Source: Undibacterium piscinae | GTDB lineage: Bacteria > Pseudomonadota > Gammaproteobacteria > Burkholderiales > Burkholderiaceae_D | Reading direction: 5' to 3' | DNA: 64,000 nt | Assembly (NCBI GenBank): GCA_003970805.2 | Contig: CP051152.1 | Location: 3,720,001-3,784,000 of the forward strand | In this document: piece after piece, positions 8,489 to 17,002 of the stretch | Numbering within the stretch: position 1 is the first letter of the stretch | Layout of the letters: each line of letters begins with the position of its first letter | Translations under genes and position numbers: made by a program | The notes under the pieces: model-generated | Told to the model about the DNA's origin: nothing | Databases searched by the model: none | Seen by the model: the letters and a program-made list of their open reading frames with translations, nothing else

Positions 8489-9274
8489 ATGAAGAATTCC
8501 CTCAGTATATTAACTGTCCCTGCGTTTGACGACAATTATCTCTGGATTATCCACGATGGATGTCATGCCGTCGTGGTAGATCCGGGTGATGCCAGCCCTA
8601 TACTTGCAACTTTGAGTGAGCATGGCTTGCGGTTAAGCGCGATTTTACTTACCCATCACCATGCCGATCATATTGGCGGTGTTGCAGAGTTATTGAAGCA
8701 TGCAGCGGTTCCTGTGTACGGACCGGCCCATGATAGCATTGCCGTAGTCAGTCACAGCTTAACCCAGGATGATGTAGTCAGCATTACTGAGCCTCATCTA
8801 ACGCTGAAGGTGATTGATGTGCCCGGCCATACCGCCGGCCATATTGCTTATTTTGCACAAGAACAGCATTGGCTATTTTGCGGAGATACCTTGTTTGCCG
8901 GAGGCTGTGGTCGTTTGTTTGAGGGGACGCCCACGCAGATGCTCAGCTCTCTCGATAAGTTGGCGGGTTTGCCCGATGATAGCTTGGTGTATTGCGCGCA
9001 TGAATATACCTTGTCCAATTTGCGTTTTGCGCTTGAAATTGAGCCTGATAATCCTCAGTTGCAACAGCGTATGCGCGCTGAGCAAGCCAAGCGTCAGCAG
9101 GGGGTTGCGACGGTGCCGAGCCGATTGGCCCTGGAGAAGCAAACCAACCCGTTCTTGCGCGCACGTGAAGCTACCGTTTATCAACGATTGCTGGCTGCGG
9201 GGAAGTTGAATCAGGGGGGCGATGCGGTTGCCGTTTTTGCTGCCTTGCGCGAATGGAAGAATCATTACATTTAA
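8489..9274 (+). CDS. gloB: Hydroxyacylglutathione hydrolase (glyoxalase II)
   Basis: Hydrolyses S-lactoylglutathione to lactate and glutathione, the second step of methylglyoxal detoxification. The 261-residue metallo-beta-lactamase-fold enzyme has the metal motif [10 protein letters not shown] (His56, His58, Asp60, His61), the third-histidine region [11 protein letters not shown], the bridging aspartate in [13 protein letters not shown] and the [13 protein letters not shown] segment, with the C-terminal KQTNPFLR block that contacts glutathione. Confidence 0.96.
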   Translation: MKNSLSILTVPAFDDNYLWIIHDGCHAVVVDPGDASPILATLSEHGLRLSAILLTHHHADHIGGVAELLKHAAVPVYGPAHDSIAVVSHSLTQDDVVSITEPHLTLKVIDVPGHTAGHIAYFAQEQHWLFCGDTLFAGGCGRLFEGTPTQMLSSLDKLAGLPDDSLVYCAHEYTLSNLRFALEIEPDNPQLQQRMRAEQAKRQQGVATVPSRLALEKQTNPFLRAREATVYQRLLAAGKLNQGGDAVAVFAALREWKNHYI

Positions 9275-9358
9275 CGCACGGCGATTTTCCGGCCACTAGC
9301 GAGGCACTGCAGCGAGCCATATTCCAATAATGCAATTTGTATCTCGAGTTATTTAAAA

Positions 9359-10534
9359 TTGAAACAGAATCAAACAACCTCGTTAGCCCTATTTTGTAAG
9401 GTCGTCGATAACTACGGTGATATCGGGATTTGCTGGCGTTTAGCCAGGCAGTTGGAGCAGGAGCATGGTATCGCGGTCACCTTGTGGGTTGATGACTTAC
9501 TGAGCTTTCAGCGGATTTGCCCGCAAGTGGAGCTTGATTGCCTGACGCAGCAAATAGCTGGCGTCACGGTGCGGCATTGGCGCGATCAAGATGGTGTGTT
9601 TGCCGCCAATCAGATAGCGGATATCGTGATTGAGTTTTTTGCCTGCGATATACCGCCCGGCTATATTGCGGCGATGGCCGAATGCACGCCGCGTCCGGTG
9701 TGGCTAAATCTGGAAGGGCTTACGGCGGAACAGTGGGTGGAAGGTTGCCATACGCTGTCTTCGCCTCATCCGCGACTGCCTTTGACAAAATATTTTTTCT
9801 TTCCCGGCTTTACCAATAAGACGGGCGGTTTGTTGCTGGAGTCAAGCTTGCAGCAACAGCGGCAGGCATTTCTCTCTGATCCCGCTGCTGCCACGCAATT
9901 TTTGGGGCAGCTTGGGCTTACCCAGGCCGAGATGGACAGCCTGAAGCTGTCGTTGTTTTGCTATCCGCAGGCACCGGTTTCAGAGCTATTTGCTGTTTGG
10001 CAGCGAAGTGCCACCCCGATTACTTGCCTGGTACCGGAAGGTGTGGCTGTTGATGCGGTTCAGGAGTTTCTCGGCATTTCGGGGCAGATCGCGAAAGCGG
10101 GGATGGTGGCAAGCCGAGGCGCCTTAAGCGTACGCGTGTTACCGTTCGTGCCTCAGCCTGATTATGATAAATTGCTATGGGCATGCGATCTCAATTTCGT
10201 ACGCGGGGAAGACTCCTTTGTGCGTGCGCAATGGGCCGGTAAACCGTTTATCTGGCACATCTATCCGCAAGACGAAAACTTACATCACGTTAAATTGAAG
10301 GCGTTTTTACAGCGTTATGCGGCCGATTTTGACAGCGTGATTCAATTATCTTTGGGATGGAACGGAGCACTCAATGGCAGCGCAGAGGAGACTATTGACT
10401 GGGTTGCGTTATGGGGCGCATTGTCTGCCGATATGCCTAAAATCAGCTCTGCGACTGAGGTTTGGCGCCGCCACTTACTGGAAAATGGAGACTTGAGCTC
10501 CAATTTGTTAAAGTTTGCCGATACAGTTAGCTAG
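9359..10534 (+). CDS. earP: EF-P arginine rhamnosyltransferase EarP
   Basis: Transfers rhamnose from dTDP-rhamnose to an arginine of elongation factor P, activating it for translation of polyproline stretches. The 391-residue GT-B protein has the family N-terminus FCKVVDNYGDIGICWRLARQ with its conserved aspartates, and the C-terminal nucleotide-sugar site region NFVRGEDSFVRAQWAGKPF with the catalytic Arg-Gly-Glu-Asp signature. The start is a TTG at 9359; no upstream ATG fits. The next gene is efp with Arg32, which matches this modification route. Confidence 0.95.
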   Translation: MKQNQTTSLALFCKVVDNYGDIGICWRLARQLEQEHGIAVTLWVDDLLSFQRICPQVELDCLTQQIAGVTVRHWRDQDGVFAANQIADIVIEFFACDIPPGYIAAMAECTPRPVWLNLEGLTAEQWVEGCHTLSSPHPRLPLTKYFFFPGFTNKTGGLLLESSLQQQRQAFLSDPAAATQFLGQLGLTQAEMDSLKLSLFCYPQAPVSELFAVWQRSATPITCLVPEGVAVDAVQEFLGISGQIAKAGMVASRGALSVRVLPFVPQPDYDKLLWACDLNFVRGEDSFVRAQWAGKPFIWHIYPQDENLHHVKLKAFLQRYAADFDSVIQLSLGWNGALNGSAEETIDWVALWGALSADMPKISSATEVWRRHLLENGDLSSNLLKFADTVS

Positions 10535-10670
10535 GCTGTAGCTAAAATGAGGTAAAATATGCGGTTAAATTTTAACGTATTTTAAAATTCAATCAAACGT
10601 GAGCTTGCGGTGCTTTTACCAGTAGGCGACAGATGATTTTTATGCAACCTACTTTTTACGTATATTTACT

Positions 10671-11246
10671 ATGAAACCTGCAAAAGAAATTCGTGTTGGC
10701 AACATTATTATGGTCGATAGCAAGCCGATGATCGTGCTGCGTTCTGATGTCAATGGTTCAAGCCGCACTGGCTTCACCTACAAATGGAAGATGAAAAACC
10801 TGTTGACTAATAGTCCTCAGGAAAACGTGTTCCGTGGTGATGACAAGTTTGATGTTGTCGTACTCGACAAAAAACCAGTTACTTATTCTTATTTCGCTGA
10901 TCCTTTGTTTGTATTCATGGATGCAGACTATGAACAGTTTGAAATTGAAGAAGAGAACTTGGGCGATGCATTGCATTACCTGAAAGACGGTATGGAATGC
11001 GAAGCAATTTTCTACGACGGCAAAGCGATTTCCGTTGAATTGCCAACTACCATCGTGCGTCAGGTAATTTACTCTGAGCCAGCGGTTAAAGGCAATACTT
11101 CAGGTAACGTCCTGAAAGAAGCGAAAATTGAAAACGCAGTTGAAGCGCACTGCCACAATGTTCAAGTACCATTGTTCGTAAGTCAGGACGATATGATTGA
11201 AATTGATACTCGCACTAACGAGTACAAGCGCATCATCCGTAACTAA
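10671..11246 (+). CDS. efp: Elongation factor P
   Basis: Ribosome-binding factor that relieves stalling at proline stretches. The 191 residues give the usual three domains. The loop that is modified reads SSRTGF with Arg32, the rhamnosylation target of EarP-type organisms, where lysine is found in E. coli. The C-terminal [20 protein letters not shown] signature is intact. It lies 136 bases after earP with its own terminator, so it probably has its own promoter. Confidence 0.98.
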   Translation: MKPAKEIRVGNIIMVDSKPMIVLRSDVNGSSRTGFTYKWKMKNLLTNSPQENVFRGDDKFDVVVLDKKPVTYSYFADPLFVFMDADYEQFEIEEENLGDALHYLKDGMECEAIFYDGKAISVELPTTIVRQVIYSEPAVKGNTSGNVLKEAKIENAVEAHCHNVQVPLFVSQDDMIEIDTRTNEYKRIIRN

Positions 11247-11269
11247 TTCACCTCAGTTGTCGTGAGGCG

Positions 11270-11311
11270 TAAAAAACGCCGGTAACCGAAAAGGTTACCG
11301 GCGTTTTTTTA
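11270..11311 (+). terminator. Rho-independent terminator of efp
   Basis: AACGCCGGTAACC and GGTTACCGGCGTT form a 13-bp perfect stem around GAAAA, extended by flanking A and T runs. It can work in both directions. Confidence 0.92.
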
Positions 11312-11697
11312 TTTAAATTTTGCGCTGATCTGGTAGGTGGACTGCGATTGCAGCAGCAAAAAAAATATATTTGCGAATCAGGTTGATGCCTGAATGTTGC
11401 CTGAATATCGCTTAAATATTACTTGGGTATTGTTTGAGTATTCATATACTCCCAAATATCACTTCACTAAACAGGGCTATAGCGCACGTTATTTATAGGC
11501 TTTTAAAAATATACTACGGGGAGTATATTTCTATTGTTTTTTACGATTCCTTGGTGCCGGAATCGAGTTGATGCCAAATATCCGAGTAGATGTGTGATGA
11601 ATGTGAGGTGTTGCATAGGTCTGGCTTGAACATTCGAGATATCTCTTCTATGCTGATTGAAGGCACTAGTCGTATCACATAGCAAAAGGTGGGCAAC
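11312..11697. other. AT-rich intergenic region with GGGAGTAT palindromes
   Basis: No credible gene. It contains GAGTAT-TCAT-ATACTC at 11436-11451 and ATACT-ACGGGG-AGTAT within 11510-11527, both related to the site before fdhD. It probably holds the promoter and operators of the small gene that starts at 11698. Confidence 0.5.
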
Positions 11698-12003
11698 ATG
11701 GCAATTTCCGGCATCCAGGCAGCAGCATCGCCCCCCTCACCAAAAATCGTTACTACCAACGAGTTGCAGAAGGCTGCGGCAGCGAAGGCGAATGCGCAGG
11801 TCAAGCAAACAGAGTCGTCGCTACCACCGGCAAAAAAAGCCGCTCCACCGGTCAATGCCGAGCGTGCTAATAATCAACAGCAGGCGCTAAAGCAACAGGC
11901 GACGCAAACACAACAAACGGCAGCAGTTCAACAAAAACCACCGGCACCTTCCCTCAATACTAGCGGGCAGGTAACGGGTACCAAGATCAATACTACAGCC
12001 TGA
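11698..12003 (+). CDS. Small Gln/Ala-rich protein of unknown function
   Basis: A 101-residue protein starting MAISGIQAAA. ATG 11698 is preceded by a strong ribosome site (AAAGGTGGG); an in-frame GTG nine bases upstream overlaps that site and is less likely. The product has no signal peptide or hydrophobic segment. It is low complexity, with Gln-Gln runs, Ala/Lys-rich helix and proline-rich spacers, and has no cysteines, so it is probably disordered. I recognise no family. The leader carries the ATACT/AGTAT palindromes and a terminator follows, so it is its own transcription unit. Confidence 0.65.
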   Translation: MAISGIQAAASPPSPKIVTTNELQKAAAAKANAQVKQTESSLPPAKKAAPPVNAERANNQQQALKQQATQTQQTAAVQQKPPAPSLNTSGQVTGTKINTTA

Positions 12004-12032
12004 CTCAGCTTCATACCTCTCTCCAGTGGTAC

Positions 12033-12068
12033 ATACAGGCATGCCGAATTAGCATCGCCTGTTTTTTT
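12033..12068 (+). terminator. Rho-independent terminator after the 11698 gene
   Basis: ACAGGC-ATGC pairs with GCAT-(C)-GCCTGT with one bulged base, followed by seven T. Confidence 0.75.
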
Positions 12069-12083
12069 ATTGGCGATCCACTA

Positions 12084-12884
12084 TCACGCTTCCTCGTCTA
12101 TCATCATCCATTCTTTTAAGCCGTTGACCCAATATGGTGCGGGTAACTTGTAATTGACGCGGATAATCGCAGCGCGTTGATAGAGAATCGCAAAATCAAT
12201 TGCCGGTGCCCGTTTAAACGCCAGCGCCACGACATTGGCATCATGCACTTCCGGTAGCCAGACTACGGCATCAAAAGCTAATTCCATGGCGGCTAGATTT
12301 TTAACGCGATTTTCTGCGCTGGAGAATAAGTTGACTGTCATCATGCCTTCGTCACTAAGGCAATCGGCGCAAGCCTGATAAAACTCCGGCGTGTCGAGTA
12401 CCGGGCCTTGTGCCTGGGCATCATACAAATCGACCTGCAGTATGTCGATTTTTCCATGCCTGGCGGGATTTAATACAAAATCGAGTGCATCGGCTTCTAT
12501 CACTTGCAGGCGCTGATCGTTTTCCGGTAAATGAAATTGTTCATGGCACATGGCAATGACGTTAGGATTTAATTCAATTGCGCTAACTTTTGCTTCAGGA
12601 AAATAACGATAGCAAAATTTGGTGAGGGCCGCGGCGCCCAAGCCGAGTTGGGCGATATGTGCCGGTTTTTCCGCAAACAACATCCACATCATCATTTGTT
12701 GTACGTATTCGAGCTCAATTTGCTCCGGCACTGCCATCCGCATCGAGCCTTGTATGGCGGCATAGGCAGTGTCGCCGCTGAGGTCGTCGTTGAGGTGTAG
12801 CGAGCGCACCCCCCGGAACTCTGAGATGGATACTTCCGGATGGGGTGATGCTGGTTCTGCTCTTGAGCGATTTTTACTGGACAT
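12084..12884 (-). CDS. Spermidine synthase-like (polyamine aminopropyltransferase-fold) protein
   Basis: A 266-residue SpeE-fold protein. It has the nucleotide-binding core AHIAQLGLGAAALTKFCYR followed by the acidic end of strand 2 (VSAIELNPNVIA), DALDF, and the catalytic-loop position ILQVDLYDAQAQGP where spermidine synthases have an Asp-based motif. The normal GGGDG of SpeE is replaced by GLGAA, so it may be a spermidine synthase relative with a different substrate, as is common for these paralogues in Burkholderiales. It faces the upstream gene end to end and diverges from the ABC exporter. Confidence 0.78.
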   Translation of the reverse strand: MSSKNRSRAEPASPHPEVSISEFRGVRSLHLNDDLSGDTAYAAIQGSMRMAVPEQIELEYVQQMMMWMLFAEKPAHIAQLGLGAAALTKFCYRYFPEAKVSAIELNPNVIAMCHEQFHLPENDQRLQVIEADALDFVLNPARHGKIDILQVDLYDAQAQGPVLDTPEFYQACADCLSDEGMMTVNLFSSAENRVKNLAAMELAFDAVVWLPEVHDANVVALAFKRAPAIDFAILYQRAAIIRVNYKLPAPYWVNGLKEWMMIDEEA

Positions 12885-13068
12885 GAGGTCTATCGAAGTC
12901 TATCAACCGGGATGCAAGGTGCATCCGCTAAGCTCGCAATTATCCCGCAAATTCAAGGACGATAGCAGGCGGAAAAAATCAAGACCGGTGCAAAAATCGT
13001 GGTGGCGAGTAAATGAGCGCCAGTAGCGTCAACAGCCGACGCGCTGATCCGCATCCACCAACTCATAT

Positions 13069-13725
13069 GTGCGTGGCGGACAAGTGATTCCTGTGCTGGA
13101 GGGGGTCGATCTGGCGGTGCAGTCCGGCGAGTTTATCGCTCTGATGGGGCCTAGCGGCTCAGGTAAAAGCACCTTGCTCAATCTGATCGCCGGGATCGAC
13201 AAGCCCACCAGCGGCAGCATACTAATCGGCGGCGTGAATATCGCTAATTTAAGCGAAGGCCAGTTGGCCGACTGGCGCGCCGCCAACGTCGGGTTTATCT
13301 TTCAATTCTACAATCTGATGCCAGTGTTGACCGCGTTTGAAAACGTCGAACTGCCTTTGCTGCTCACCAGCCTGTCGCGCGCACAGCGCAAGGAGCATGT
13401 CGAGGCGGCGTTGGGGATGGTGAGTTTGACCGATCGCATGGATCACTATCCGAATGAACTTTCAGGCGGCCAGCAGCAAAGGGTGGCAATCGCGCGTGCG
13501 CTAGTCACTGACCCTACCCTGATCGTAGCCGATGAACCGACCGGCGATCTGGATCGAGTTACGGCCGGCGAAGTCTTGGATTTGCTGGAGGAATTGCATA
13601 GCGATTTGGGTAAGACCATCGTCATGGTGACCCATGATCCTAAGGCGGCGGCACGTGCCAAACGCCTGATTCATCTGGAAAAAGGCGTACTGGTGCCAGA
13701 TGAAGCGGCTGTACCTGCGCACTAG
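13069..13725 (+). CDS. MacB/LolD-type ABC transporter ATP-binding protein (N-terminus disturbed)
   Basis: ATPase of an ABC exporter of the MacB/FtsX class. Seen: Walker A GPSGSGKST, Q loop FIFQFYNLMP, signature LSGGQQQRVAIARAL, Walker B LIVADEPTGDLD and the switch histidine MVTHD. The open frame starts at GTG 13069, but the family usually has 10-15 more residues. A plausible beginning (residues ALIRIHQL) lies at 13041-13064 in another frame, so an indel near 13061-13066 is likely and the true start may be near 13013. Followed after 11 bases by its permease. Confidence 0.88.
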   Translation: MRGGQVIPVLEGVDLAVQSGEFIALMGPSGSGKSTLLNLIAGIDKPTSGSILIGGVNIANLSEGQLADWRAANVGFIFQFYNLMPVLTAFENVELPLLLTSLSRAQRKEHVEAALGMVSLTDRMDHYPNELSGGQQQRVAIARALVTDPTLIVADEPTGDLDRVTAGEVLDLLEELHSDLGKTIVMVTHDPKAAARAKRLIHLEKGVLVPDEAAVPAH

Positions 13726-13736
13726 CGAAGCCGACC

Positions 13737-14894
13737 ATGTTTATTTTTCGTCTGCTGCTCAAAAACGCCTTCCGGCATAAGCTGCGTACCTTGCTCACCA
13801 TGCTGGGACTGATCGTGGCTATCTGCGCGTTTGGCTTGCTGCGCACCATTATCGATGCCTGGTATGCTGGTGTGGACGGGACCTCAAGTACGCGCCTGAT
13901 TACCCGCAATGCGATTTCGCTGACGTTTCCGCTGCCGCTCAATTACGCTGAGCGCTTAAAAACCGTTGAGGGGGTCACTGGTATCAGCTGGTCCAACTGG
14001 TTTGGTGGCATCTACATTACCGAACGCAATTTCTTTCCGCAGTTTGCGGTCGAACCGGCCAGTTATCTGGCGCTGTATCCTGAATACGTGCTCAATGAGG
14101 ACGAAAAAAAAGCCTTCATACTAGACCGTCAGGGCGCGATCGTCGGGCGCAAACTGGCCAATCAATATGGCTGGAAAATTGGTGATCAAATCCCGCTGCG
14201 CGGTACGATTTTCCCCGGCACCTGGGCCTTTACCTTGCGCGGCATCTGGGATGGGGTAGACGCTAAAACCGACGAATCGCAGTTTCTGTTTCATTGGCAG
14301 TTTTTGGCTGAATCGGTACGCAAGCGCAGCGCTAAGGGGGCCGATTATGTTGGCGTCTATGTGGTGCGCATTAATGAGCCGAATAACGCGCCACTAATCT
14401 CAGAGCGTATCGATGCACAATTTAAAAATTCACTGGCAGAGACCTTGACCGAAACCGAGAAAGCCTTTCAGTTAGGTTTTGTCTCCATGAGCGAAGCCAT
14501 TCTGGTGGCGATTAACGCCGTTAGTTTTGTGATCGTCATCATCATCATGGCAGTCATGGCCAATACCATGACGATGACGGCGCGTGAGCGCCTAGCGGAA
14601 TACGCAACGCTCAAGGCGCTGGGGTTTTCACCTGGCTTTGTGGTGAAACTCTTGTTTGGCGAGAGTCTGGTGATCGCCCTGATGGGCGGCGGACTAGGCA
14701 TGCTAGTGACTTTGCCTATCGCTGCCGCTTTTGCCAAAGCCGTTGGTACTTTGTTCCCTAGTTTTGTGGTTTCCGAAACGACCATGGCACTGCAATTACT
14801 TGCCAGTGCGATAGTCGGCGTGGTGGCTGCCGCCTGGCCGGCCTGGAAAATGAGCCGCATCGATATCGTCAACGGCTTACGGCACGTTGCCTGA
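13737..14894 (+). CDS. ABC transporter permease, FtsX/MacB family (first permease)
   Basis: A 385-residue membrane protein with the FtsX layout: one N-terminal membrane helix (LRTLLTMLGLIVAICAFGLL), a periplasmic MacB-PCD-type domain of about 220 residues, then three C-terminal helices near 255-375, with the family motif ERLAEYATLKALGFSP between them. It works with the preceding ATPase. The substrate cannot be deduced; such exporters handle lipoproteins, peptides or macrolides. It is 54 bases ahead of a second permease, implying a heterodimer. Confidence 0.87.
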   Translation: MFIFRLLLKNAFRHKLRTLLTMLGLIVAICAFGLLRTIIDAWYAGVDGTSSTRLITRNAISLTFPLPLNYAERLKTVEGVTGISWSNWFGGIYITERNFFPQFAVEPASYLALYPEYVLNEDEKKAFILDRQGAIVGRKLANQYGWKIGDQIPLRGTIFPGTWAFTLRGIWDGVDAKTDESQFLFHWQFLAESVRKRSAKGADYVGVYVVRINEPNNAPLISERIDAQFKNSLAETLTETEKAFQLGFVSMSEAILVAINAVSFVIVIIIMAVMANTMTMTARERLAEYATLKALGFSPGFVVKLLFGESLVIALMGGGLGMLVTLPIAAAFAKAVGTLFPSFVVSETTMALQLLASAIVGVVAAAWPAWKMSRIDIVNGLRHVA

Positions 14895-14948
14895 GGTAGT
14901 GCGTATGAGCACGATACGAAAGCGATATGAAAGTGACATGAAAGCGAC

Positions 14949-15920
14949 ATGAAACAAATTCCTCTCTCTTACATCGCCCGCAATCTTTGGGTACGCCGCG
15001 TGACCACGCTATTGACCGCTGGCGGCATGGCGCTGGTGGTGTTTGTGTTTGCCACGGTGCTGATGATGAGCGAGGGCATACGTGCCACCTTAGTGGCAAC
15101 CGGCCAGGTCGATAATGTACTGGTGTTGCGCAAAGGGGCCGGTGCAGAGATCAATAGCGGCATAGACCGGGGCCAGGCCGCCATCATCGAAAGCTTGCCG
15201 GGCATCGCGACCAACGGCAATGGTCTGCGCCTGCTCAGCAAAGAACCGGTGGTGCTAAATAATCTGCCCAAACGCAGCAATGGCAAACCTAGCAATGTGA
15301 CGGTGCGCGGTACCTCGGCGCTGGCACTAGAATTGCGTCCACAAGTGCAGTTAAAGCATGGCCGTATGTTTCGGCCAGGCAGCTCGGAGATCATTGCCGG
15401 CCAGGCGATTGCCAGCGGTTTTCGTGGCGCGGGTTTGGGCGAGACGCTGCACTTCGCTCAACGCGATTGGCTGGTGGTCGGCATTTTTGACTCAGGCAAG
15501 ACTGGCTTCGACAGCGAAATCTGGGGCGATTCGGAGCAGATGATGGCAGCGTTCAGACGCAACGCTTACTCCACCATTGTGTTCCGTCTGGCAGATCAGT
15601 CTGCTTTTGATCGCCTCAAAAGCGCGATCGAAGCCGACCAGCGTTTGCAGATAGAAGCTAAGCCAGAGATACAGTTTTATGCCGAGCAAAGCGAAGCTTT
15701 GGCGACCTTCATCCGCATCCTCGGGCTGAGTCTGTCGGTGATCTTTTCTATCGGTGCCGTGGTCGGCGCCATGATCACCATGTTTGCCTCCGTGGCAGCA
15801 TATCCCATGCGGCTCGCAGGCCGATGTTGCTTGAAGAAGCGCATGGAATATGCGTGGTGGCAGGGGCCGTGTTTAGATACTCGACGGTACAGAGACATGT
15901 GTGCGATTATGCTTAGCTAA
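14949..15920 (+). CDS. ABC transporter permease, FtsX/MacB family (second permease), C-terminally truncated
   Basis: The first 282 or so residues are a normal FtsX-type permease: membrane helix VTTLLTAGGMALVVFVFATV, periplasmic domain, and the start of the first C-terminal helix (GAVVGAMITMFASVAA). After about 15800 the similarity stops and the frame reads unrelated residues to a stop at 15918-15920. The motif corresponding to TLKALGF and the last two membrane helices, about 100 residues, are missing. Either a real deletion or an assembly join removed them; as it stands the exporter should not work. Confidence 0.8.
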   Translation: MKQIPLSYIARNLWVRRVTTLLTAGGMALVVFVFATVLMMSEGIRATLVATGQVDNVLVLRKGAGAEINSGIDRGQAAIIESLPGIATNGNGLRLLSKEPVVLNNLPKRSNGKPSNVTVRGTSALALELRPQVQLKHGRMFRPGSSEIIAGQAIASGFRGAGLGETLHFAQRDWLVVGIFDSGKTGFDSEIWGDSEQMMAAFRRNAYSTIVFRLADQSAFDRLKSAIEADQRLQIEAKPEIQFYAEQSEALATFIRILGLSLSVIFSIGAVVGAMITMFASVAAYPMRLAGRCCLKKRMEYAWWQGPCLDTRRYRDMCAIMLS

Positions 15921-16144
15921 TCACACAGTGCTACGATTTTGCGTTAGAACGCTAACGGCATTTAGAACTGGTGTGCTAACGAATTGGATTTTCTATAATG
16001 GGAATATTTTCCATATACTTAATCGCTGCACCAATTTCAAATTAATATTGCCAGCGTTTACTACATTTCTAGGTGCGGTTTTAGCATTTAGATTAAATTC
16101 ACTGAAAGACGATAAAGAGGAATTGAAAAAGAAGAAATTTGATT
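15807..16144. other. AT-rich junction segment joining two truncated genes
   Basis: This segment fits neither neighbour. It holds two small hairpins (GTG-GATTA/TAATC-CAC around 15900-15926 and CGTTAG/CTAACG near 15952) and, on the plus strand around 16040-16140, a reading frame for a membrane-protein-like fragment (LPAFTTFLGAVLAFRLNSL followed by a Lys/Glu-rich stretch) that runs straight into the reversed end of the oxygenase gene. It looks like a remnant left by insertion and deletion. Confidence 0.6.
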
Positions 16145-16982
16145 TTTTGTGGCCCAATTCGATCAGGCGTTGATTCAGATAACTGCCTGCGGTATGCCGC
16201 TCTGACAGGACTACGTCCGGGCGCGGATGCAGGAATAGTGGCAGCGAAATGCGTGATTGTCTGGCCGCTTCGCCGGTTGGATTTAGTACCCGGTGTATGG
16301 TCGACGGGTAGTAACCCTGCGATGCCTCATCGAGCATGTCGCCGATATTCACGATCAACATACCGAAATCGCATGGCACATCATGCCATTTTTCATCCTT
16401 ACCCAGTACCTGCAAACCAGCTTGAGTCGCCGCTGGCAACAGGGTCAGCAGATTGATGTCGCCATGGGCTGCAGCGCGTACCGCATCGGGCTCTTCATCG
16501 CCGCGCAAAGGTGGATAGTGCAAGACCCGTAGCAAGGTCAGGTCACTGTCGGTGATCATATCGGACAGTGGCATCGAGTACTTGGCCTTGATGTCCGTTG
16601 GCGTATGTTGCTCTACCCATTGCAGTAACTCCGCTGCCAGTGTCGCACCTTGAGCGTAGTACTGCAGCGCCGCTTTTGATACTTCAGCCGGAAAGCGGCC
16701 GGTCGGATAGATGTGGTAAAACTCTTTCAGGTCGCGCTTGGTATAGCCTTTAGCTGTTTCCGAAATTTGGGGAGAAAAATAGCCATCCATTTTCGCCGGA
16801 TCAAACTGGTACTGATGCTTAGCCTCGGTCTGGTAGAACTCATACCATTCCTTGTAAATGGTTTCGAGTAAAGTTTGTGACAGCGGATGATGTGTCAGGA
16901 CACCGAAACCAGTGTTGTGCAGGCTTTCGGTGAATTTTTGTGCCGCATCCGGACTGCGGTAATCGACGGGTTGGATGAACAT
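15993..16982 (-). CDS. Isopenicillin N synthase-like 2OG-Fe(II) oxygenase (foreign C-terminal tail)
   Basis: A non-heme iron oxygenase of the IPNS/2-oxoglutarate-dependent family. Iron ligands are His and Asp in HGDINLLTLL and His in STIHRVLNP; the co-substrate arginine is in SRISLPLF. Conserved sequence ends near QRLIELGHK at about 16145; the last 50 residues (asparagine- and phenylalanine-rich) come from the junction segment and are not native. The start ATG 16982 lies 20 bases after the nucleoside hydrolase stop, so it is the last gene of the nucleoside operon. Its substrate is unknown; a nucleoside or base derivative is a guess from context. Confidence 0.85.
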   Translation of the reverse strand: MFIQPVDYRSPDAAQKFTESLHNTGFGVLTHHPLSQTLLETIYKEWYEFYQTEAKHQYQFDPAKMDGYFSPQISETAKGYTKRDLKEFYHIYPTGRFPAEVSKAALQYYAQGATLAAELLQWVEQHTPTDIKAKYSMPLSDMITDSDLTLLRVLHYPPLRGDEEPDAVRAAAHGDINLLTLLPAATQAGLQVLGKDEKWHDVPCDFGMLIVNIGDMLDEASQGYYPSTIHRVLNPTGEAARQSRISLPLFLHPRPDVVLSERHTAGSYLNQRLIELGHKKSNFFFFNSSLSSFSEFNLNAKTAPRNVVNAGNINLKLVQRLSIWKIFPL

Positions 16983-17002
16983 ATTTTTCCCTTTTTGCTT
17001 AG

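Noticed and set aside
15940..15990. Possible integron attC site (GTTAG/CTAAC inverted motifs)
   Set aside because: The 7-base core consensus is not met, there is no integrase and the spacing does not fit an attC site.
15901..16173. 90-residue plus-strand open frame at the junction
   Set aside because: It is a chimera of junction DNA and reversed oxygenase sequence; only its middle part looks like a real protein fragment, so I describe it as a remnant.
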